This document shows, one piece after another, positions 45,241 to 53,740 of a DNA stretch of 53,740 nucleotides. The notes beneath the pieces were generated by a model. The model worked only from the letters and a program-made list of their open reading frames with translations. It was not told the origin of the DNA and did not search any database. Position numbers and translations under genes: made by a program. Origin of the DNA: Planctomycetaceae bacterium. Lineage in GTDB: Bacteria > Planctomycetota > Planctomycetia > Planctomycetales > Planctomycetaceae. Location: assembly GCA_021732415.1 (NCBI GenBank), contig JAKFVC010000161.1:1-53740 (forward strand), in the 5' to 3' direction. Numbering within the stretch: position 1 is the stretch's first letter; each line of letters starts with the position of its first letter.

Positions 45241-46506
45241 ATGCGCGACTTGGATTCGTTGTGGATGGAGCATCAAGGTCTGACCCGGCGCTATTTGTTG
45301 CGAATGGGAGCACTCGGGGCGATGGGTCTCGCGTTGCCGTCGGGGCGTGCCGTCTTCGCGGACGACAAGCCTGACCCGCTGGCTGAAGCCATCCGCAAGC
45401 TGGAATACTTCACGCAGCCCGAGGCGTTTGGCACGGTGGAACGCGGTACTCCGATACCCTATACGCATCCGGTTGAAAAGCTGCGTGAGGTGGGGATGAC
45501 TCGCGAGACGTGGAAATTGGAGGTCATCCCGGATCCCGATGCGCCGGCGAAGATGGATGCTCCGTTGTCGAAGGAGCTCAAGACGGCCCTGGATTTTGAC
45601 GGCTTGATGAAATTGGCGGAGAAGCACGCTGTGCGGTTTCCCAAGATCATGACCTGCAACAACGGCGGCAGTCCGTTGGGGATGGGATTGTGGGAAGGGG
45701 TGCCGCTGCGGACCGTCGTCTGGCTGGCCAAACCGCAGAGTGATTTGCGGCGGGTTTTTTATTACGGCTATCACAACGACGACCTCAAGCAGCGGTTTCA
45801 AAGTTCGTTGCCCGTCGGACGCGTCCTCGAAGATCCCCCTGGCGAGCATCCCGTCATTTTGTGCTACAAGCTCAACGGCGAGTTTCTCAGCGGCAAACGT
45901 GGCGGACCGGTCCGCATGGTGGTTCCCGAGGCCTACGGTTTCAAATCGGTGAAGTGGTTGCAGCGAATCATGCTGACCAATGCTCCGTATGCGAACGATA
46001 CCTATGCCAACGGCAACAACGACGTCGACAGTTGGATGAAGACTTTTGCCCGTTTCATCTCCCATCCCGCCACGGTCGCCGCAGATGCTTCGATTCCCAT
46101 TACGGGGCTGGCTCAGGTGGGGATTTCCGGGTTGAAGAAGGTGCAGGTCTGGTTGCATCCGGCGGAACAAGCGTTGTCTCCTGACGACCCTTATCTCAAT
46201 CAGGGAGCCTGGAGAGACGCAGAGATTCTGGCGCCCCCGAAGAACTGGGCGGGTGGGTTACCAGAGGGGAAATTGCCCGAGAACGTTCGCGGCTTTGATC
46301 CTAAGACCGGGGAGCCGCAAACGTGGCCGATGCGTTACGCGCTGGCTCATTGGGCGGTGGTGTTGAAGGATGTCGCGCCGGGGAAATATCACCTGCGTTG
46401 CCGCACGATCGATGCGAACGATGTCGCCCAACCGTTGCCGCGGCCGTTTGCCAAGTCAGGGCGGAATTCGATTCAGCAGGTGGACTTGATGGTGACTGCC
46501 AAATAA
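45241..46506 (+). CDS. Tat-exported molybdopterin oxidoreductase (sulfite-oxidase fold)
   Basis: The 421-residue protein has a twin-arginine signal (LTRRYLLRMGALGAMGLALP) and an oxidoreductase molybdopterin-binding domain. The cofactor is probably held through Cys139 in MTCNNGGSPLGMGLWEGVPL, equivalent to the Mo-ligating Cys of sulfite oxidases. A C-terminal dimerisation-like beta domain follows (about 270-415), with KKVQVWLHP and WAVVLKDVAPGKYHLRCR. No haem domain or separate cytochrome subunit is adjacent, so the electron acceptor is unknown. It would act in the periplasm; the substrate may be sulfite or another S/N-oxide compound, which sequence alone does not decide. It begins 24 nt after a family J hairpin and follows the DUF1501 gene. 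Confidence 0.88.
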   Translation: MRDLDSLWMEHQGLTRRYLLRMGALGAMGLALPSGRAVFADDKPDPLAEAIRKLEYFTQPEAFGTVERGTPIPYTHPVEKLREVGMTRETWKLEVIPDPDAPAKMDAPLSKELKTALDFDGLMKLAEKHAVRFPKIMTCNNGGSPLGMGLWEGVPLRTVVWLAKPQSDLRRVFYYGYHNDDLKQRFQSSLPVGRVLEDPPGEHPVILCYKLNGEFLSGKRGGPVRMVVPEAYGFKSVKWLQRIMLTNAPYANDTYANGNNDVDSWMKTFARFISHPATVAADASIPITGLAQVGISGLKKVQVWLHPAEQALSPDDPYLNQGAWRDAEILAPPKNWAGGLPEGKLPENVRGFDPKTGEPQTWPMRYALAHWAVVLKDVAPGKYHLRCRTIDANDVAQPLPRPFAKSGRNSIQQVDLMVTAK

Positions 46507-46688
46507 GAATTTAAGGTAGGCGCGCGGACAAAATGATTTAGGCGAGCCCGGTGGGCGGAAGCCCCGGGATTCTTCCACGCATTTACCCTTGGCGAGTGGT
46601 AAGGGATGAAATCGGAAGAATTCGCGTAACTGCGATGAGGCGTTTATCTATATCAAGGTATGAGGTTATCGCGAAACGTTTTCAGTCT

Positions 46689-46784
46689 GGGGTCGGGCGT
46701 TCAAATTTCAAAATTGGCCATTCCGTTAACCTTGAAGTCACGCTGGCAGACTGGCCAATTTTGAAGTTTGAACGCCCGACCCCC
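46689..46784. repeat. Inverted repeat (ggggtcgggcgttcaaattt)
   Basis: The arms ggggtcgggcgttcaaattt... (46689-46720) and the complement ending gaacgcccgaccccc (46752-46784) pair over 32 nt with one mismatch. The element lies in the 311-nt gap ahead of the G8-domain gene; the rest of the gap shows nothing else. Confidence 0.88.
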
Positions 46785-46817
46785 AATTCGATACTTCCCC
46801 CCACCGGAGACGACGAC

Positions 46818-49196
46818 ATGATAGGCAGCGCTCAACTGCATGACGTGTACAGGCAAACTTGGTTCCGCTGGCTGGCCATCCTCGTCACCGTGACGCTGTC
46901 GAATGGGGCTCTCGCGACGGCCGCCGACAAGCCGGAATGGATTCGTTCTGCGGGCAGTGGTCCGTGGTCGGCGGCGGCGACTTGGGAAGGGGCGAAGGTC
47001 CCGGCGGCTGGTGCTCGAGTTCACATTCGACCGGGGCACGCCGTCACGTATGACGTTAAGACGGACCAGGCGCTGCGAGCGGTTTATATTGGCGGCAAGT
47101 TGTCGTTTGCTGCTGATCGAGACACGCGTCTCGATGTCGGTGTCTTGAAGATCGAAGCGGGCGACGAACCCTCCGAAGACGGGTTTGATTGCAGTCTGCA
47201 TATTGAAGAGCCGGCGCCCGGGGCGACCGGGGATCGACCTGCACTGGAAGTCGGAACGGCTGAGCAACCAATCTCAGTGGGGCACACGGCCCTCATTCGA
47301 TTGATCGCTGCTCCCGGGCAGGATAAGCAATCGTGTCCCGCCCTGGTGTGTTGCGGCGGTCGGATGGACTTTCATGGGACACCGCTCAGTCGCACATGGG
47401 TCAAGCTGGGAGCGACCGCGGCCAAGGGGGACGGGGCTGTGACCTTGTCCGAGCCGGTGACGGGTTGGCGTGTGGGGGACCGCGTGATCGTCACGGCGAC
47501 TCGGCTGGGACGCGATAATGGCCAGGGTACGGAGTTGATGCAGACGGAGGAACGCCTCATCACGAAGCTCGACGGGACGTCCGTGGTCCTCGACAAGCCG
47601 CTCGTTCACGAGCACCTGGGGACCGGAGAATTCCGCGGCGAGATCGCGAATCTCAGCCGCAATGTGATCGTTGAATCGGGTGAGCCCAATGGCGAGCGCG
47701 GACATACGATGTATCATCGCGGCTCGGCGGGTTCGATCAGCTATGCCGAATTCCGTCACTTGGGAAAAGAGGGAGTGCTCGGTCGTTACAGCCTGCACTT
47801 CCATCTGATTGGCGACACGATGCGCGGCAGCTCGGTGGTCGGGGCGTCGATCTGGGATAGTCACAATCGCTGGTTGACGATTCACGGGACGAACTATCTG
47901 GTGGTGCGTGATTGCGTCGGTTTCCGCAGTATCGGCCACGGATTCTTCATGGAAGACGGGACCGAAGTTCAGAACGTTTTGGACCGCAATCTTGCCGTGC
48001 AGTCGATGCAGGGGAAACGGTTGCCGAAGCAAGTGCTGCCTTACGATCAAAACGAAGGCACCGGTTTCTGGTGGGCCAATTGTTTGAACACGTTCACGCG
48101 TAATGTGACGTGTGAAAACAACCTTTACGGGTACCGGTTCGAAGCGATCGAATCGAGTCAATTGTCGATGACCATGCCGGTGGCTCAGCCGGATGGCCAA
48201 CTCGTCGCGACCGATATTCGCACGCTGCCGTTCGTGCGTTTCGAAGACAACGAAGCCCATTGCGACGGACTCTACGGGATCAACTTGGGCGAAGGAGTCA
48301 AACGCGTGGGGCCTGATGACCGGCACCCGTTCGTAATGCGGAATACCAAGATCTGGGAGATCCACTACGCGTTTCGGCCAATGTCTCCTTCGTTGCTGGT
48401 CGAGAACTTGCAGATCCACAATGCGATCTACGGCGTCTATCATCCCAACTTCGACCGGCACGTGTACCGCAATGTTGCCATGAGTCAGGCGGCTCCTTCA
48501 GGCGATGCCGAGCCCTTCAATCGCGGCCATGATGATGACTCGATCCAGTATGGCATGTTGACCGTCGATGGGCTCACGTTTACTGGATTCCAGAATAGCG
48601 GGATGCCGTTGATTCAGATCAGCGATGACAACCCGACGGGCAAGGCGGAGTCCCATTTCCGCAATGTGCAGGTGACTGCGCGACGCGACAATAATAAGCG
48701 GTCGCTGGTCAATCTGGGGGGAGGGCCTCGGCCACAGCCGAAATCTCCGACCAGTGTTCCGATCTATGTCCATGACTATTACGGGAAGGGCAAAACAGCC
48801 CGGGTCGTCAGCGTGAAGTCGGGCGAAGTTCGCGCGCCGGAAGGCAAGGCCTACAAGTCCGATCTGCCGCTCACGGGTGATGAATCACGCGTGCTCGAAA
48901 CGGCCGAAGTCCCGTTCCCGCAACTGTTGAATCCCGTCGACGACCTGCCCCCGGTGACGGTCATTATCCAGATCTCGAAAGCGGGAAATGGTTGGAAGAT
49001 TACAGGAGTCGCTGCGGATAACAATGCCATTCAGAAGGTGGTCGTGAACGATCAACCGGTGAAATCGTTGCGGCCGAATTTCGCAGAATGGGAAATCGTT
49101 CTGGAGAAACTGCCCGCAGACGGCAAGATTACCTCGGTCGCGTTCGATGTGGCCGGGAATACCGAGAAGCGGCCTCATGTGAGCGTGATCAAATAG
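46818..49196 (+). CDS. Secreted G8-domain beta-helix protein (CEMIP/TMEM2-like)
   Basis: The 792-residue protein has a signal peptide (hydrophobic core WLAILVTVTL, cleavage near residue 36, ATA). It is followed by a G8 domain (about 42-130: SGPWSAAATWEGAKVPAAGA...RPGHAVTYD) and a right-handed beta-helix. RYSLHFHLIGD (His327) matches the conserved segment of CEMIP/KIAA1199 and TMEM2, animal proteins linked to hyaluronan breakdown. The C terminus has an Ig-like domain (about 710-792). A polysaccharide-binding or degrading role is inferred; no bacterial substrate is established. I chose ATG 46818 (ggaga 7-8 nt upstream). The open frame reaches back to 46551 through the inverted repeat, which I treat as non-coding. 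Confidence 0.85.
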   Translation: MIGSAQLHDVYRQTWFRWLAILVTVTLSNGALATAADKPEWIRSAGSGPWSAAATWEGAKVPAAGARVHIRPGHAVTYDVKTDQALRAVYIGGKLSFAADRDTRLDVGVLKIEAGDEPSEDGFDCSLHIEEPAPGATGDRPALEVGTAEQPISVGHTALIRLIAAPGQDKQSCPALVCCGGRMDFHGTPLSRTWVKLGATAAKGDGAVTLSEPVTGWRVGDRVIVTATRLGRDNGQGTELMQTEERLITKLDGTSVVLDKPLVHEHLGTGEFRGEIANLSRNVIVESGEPNGERGHTMYHRGSAGSISYAEFRHLGKEGVLGRYSLHFHLIGDTMRGSSVVGASIWDSHNRWLTIHGTNYLVVRDCVGFRSIGHGFFMEDGTEVQNVLDRNLAVQSMQGKRLPKQVLPYDQNEGTGFWWANCLNTFTRNVTCENNLYGYRFEAIESSQLSMTMPVAQPDGQLVATDIRTLPFVRFEDNEAHCDGLYGINLGEGVKRVGPDDRHPFVMRNTKIWEIHYAFRPMSPSLLVENLQIHNAIYGVYHPNFDRHVYRNVAMSQAAPSGDAEPFNRGHDDDSIQYGMLTVDGLTFTGFQNSGMPLIQISDDNPTGKAESHFRNVQVTARRDNNKRSLVNLGGGPRPQPKSPTSVPIYVHDYYGKGKTARVVSVKSGEVRAPEGKAYKSDLPLTGDESRVLETAEVPFPQLLNPVDDLPPVTVIIQISKAGNGWKITGVAADNNAIQKVVVNDQPVKSLRPNFAEWEIVLEKLPADGKITSVAFDVAGNTEKRPHVSVIK

Positions 49197-49231
49197 GTTG
49201 CTGAGCACGAAGAACTCAAACGCGACAAGTC

Positions 49232-49279
49232 AGCGAGTGCATTTCCGGTGTTGATCACGGAGATGCACTCGCTTTTTTT
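49232..49279 (+). terminator. Rho-independent terminator of the G8-domain gene
   Basis: The stem agcgagtgcat / atgcactcgct, with a loop of about 18 nt, is followed by ttttttt. It starts about 35 nt after the stop codon. Confidence 0.88.
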
Positions 49280-49284
49280 GTCGG

Positions 49285-49484
49285 TAAGGCGAGCGTCCGG
49301 CGTAAGCCGGATGGTTTTTGGCGACGTTATCGCACCATGCGACTTGACCTAAATCATCAGACTCACATCCGAAGCGATTTTCATCGAAGTCGTGCTGAGG
49401 ATCAGTCCACCCAATGTTTAGATCAACTTGTTTGGTTGCCGGAGGTCGGTAAAAACCATCCGGCTTACGCCGGACGCTCGCCTT
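49285..49484. repeat. 200-bp inverted-repeat element (ggcgagcgtccggcgtaagc)
   Basis: Terminal arms of about 35 nt (aaggcgagcgtccggcgtaa at 49285-49319 and its perfect complement at 49450-49484) enclose 130 nt with no coding potential. Each arm holds a smaller palindrome, tccggcgtaagccgga. The arms resemble the outer arms at 21247 and 21375. 49485-49684 shows nothing else. Confidence 0.9.
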
Positions 49485-49684
49485 GGCTGGCGCCTCACTT
49501 CGCCGTATGCCGTTTATGACGGTTATTCCTGAAAACCGTCGCACCATTCTGGCGGACATTTCACTCCGTTGGTGACTCTGAGCAACCGGCATGAAGAAAA
49601 TAACCTACGTTTCTCGTGTTCCATCTTTGTCGCAATTCTTTCAGTGCATACACGTTAGTTCACAGTTTTTGTCGGTCAATCAGC

Positions 49685-53647
<3,963 letters not shown>

Positions 53648-53718
53648 CCGTCCATCAGCCGCTGGGCGCTAGCCCACGGTTCGGAATCACAACCAGTGTG
53701 AAATCAGAGACCGAATCT

Positions 53719-53740
53719 GGCTCCCCTCGCCTTGGTACTC
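53719..53740. repeat. Dispersed 'ctcccctcgcc' repeat, copy at right edge
   Basis: ggctcccctcgccttggtac runs into the end of the window. In reverse complement it matches bases near 15-36 of the window with one mismatch. The stretch 53648-53718 holds nothing else. Confidence 0.6.

Noticed and set aside
46551-46817. N-terminal extension of the G8-domain protein
   Set aside because: It is encoded by a perfect inverted repeat and lacks a signal; ATG 46818 has a good ribosome-binding site and begins the signal peptide.

Overview
This window looks like chromosomal DNA of a planctomycete (order Planctomycetales). It is fairly GC-rich and dense in families typical of that group: six DUF1559 'H-X9-DG' proteins, a DUF1549/DUF1553 cytochrome-like protein with a PPC-domain partner, a DUF1501 Tat protein, and a 4,340-residue secreted beta-helix/Calx-beta protein with the N-terminal LEDRCLLS motif. 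I cannot name a genus from sequence alone. No rRNA, tRNA, CRISPR array, transposase or phage gene was recognised.

Layout. 1-5.4 kb: a secreted alpha/beta-hydrolase (-), a DUF2306 membrane protein (+), and four tandem DUF1559 paralogues (-) that have lost the prepilin cleavage motif. 5.4-7.1 kb: a repeat followed by about 1.4 kb with no convincing gene. 7.1-20.1 kb: the giant surface protein, closed by a strong terminator. 20.3-24.2 kb: a TIM-barrel sugar isomerase/epimerase (-), a canonical DUF1559 pseudopilin (+) and a sugar transferase (+). 24.4-28.4 kb: a PPC-domain protein and a DUF1549/DUF1553 protein (-). 29.0-36.4 kb: a HEAT/discoidin-like lipoprotein (+), a secreted unknown (-), a membrane-fused spermidine-synthase-like protein (+) and a two-domain cyanophycinase-like S51 peptidase (-). 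36.6-41.0 kb: a cyclic-nucleotide-binding/ferredoxin fusion (-) and an HflC-HflK pair (-) overlapping by 4 nt. 41.7-43.4 kb: a DUF1559 pseudopilin and a small lipoprotein (+). 43.7-49.2 kb: DUF1501, a sulfite-oxidase-like molybdopterin protein and a G8-domain (CEMIP-like) protein, all exported (+). 49.7-53.6 kb: a hybrid histidine kinase with two receivers and an HPt domain (+).

Most products are predicted to be exported or membrane-bound, so the window mainly encodes cell-surface and periplasmic functions: adhesion or matrix (giant protein, G8 protein), pseudopilin-like proteins, exported redox proteins and membrane-quality control (HflKC). Signalling enters through the hybrid kinase and the cNMP/ferredoxin fusion. 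Few genes form tight operons; most are single genes separated by palindromic repeats.

The intergenic DNA is unusual. Nearly every gap holds a long inverted repeat, and these fall into at least ten families. The main ones are a roughly 115-140-nt GC-rich hairpin (five copies plus one variant), hairpins built of short words repeating about every 9-11 nt, a 235-bp element present twice in opposite orientation around a DUF1559 gene, and a 23-nt palindrome-like unit in four copies. Some have entered coding sequence, supplying a stop codon in one gene and part of the signal-peptide region in another. The two ends of the window lie in oppositely oriented copies of one repeat, which suggests that this is a contig broken at repeats.
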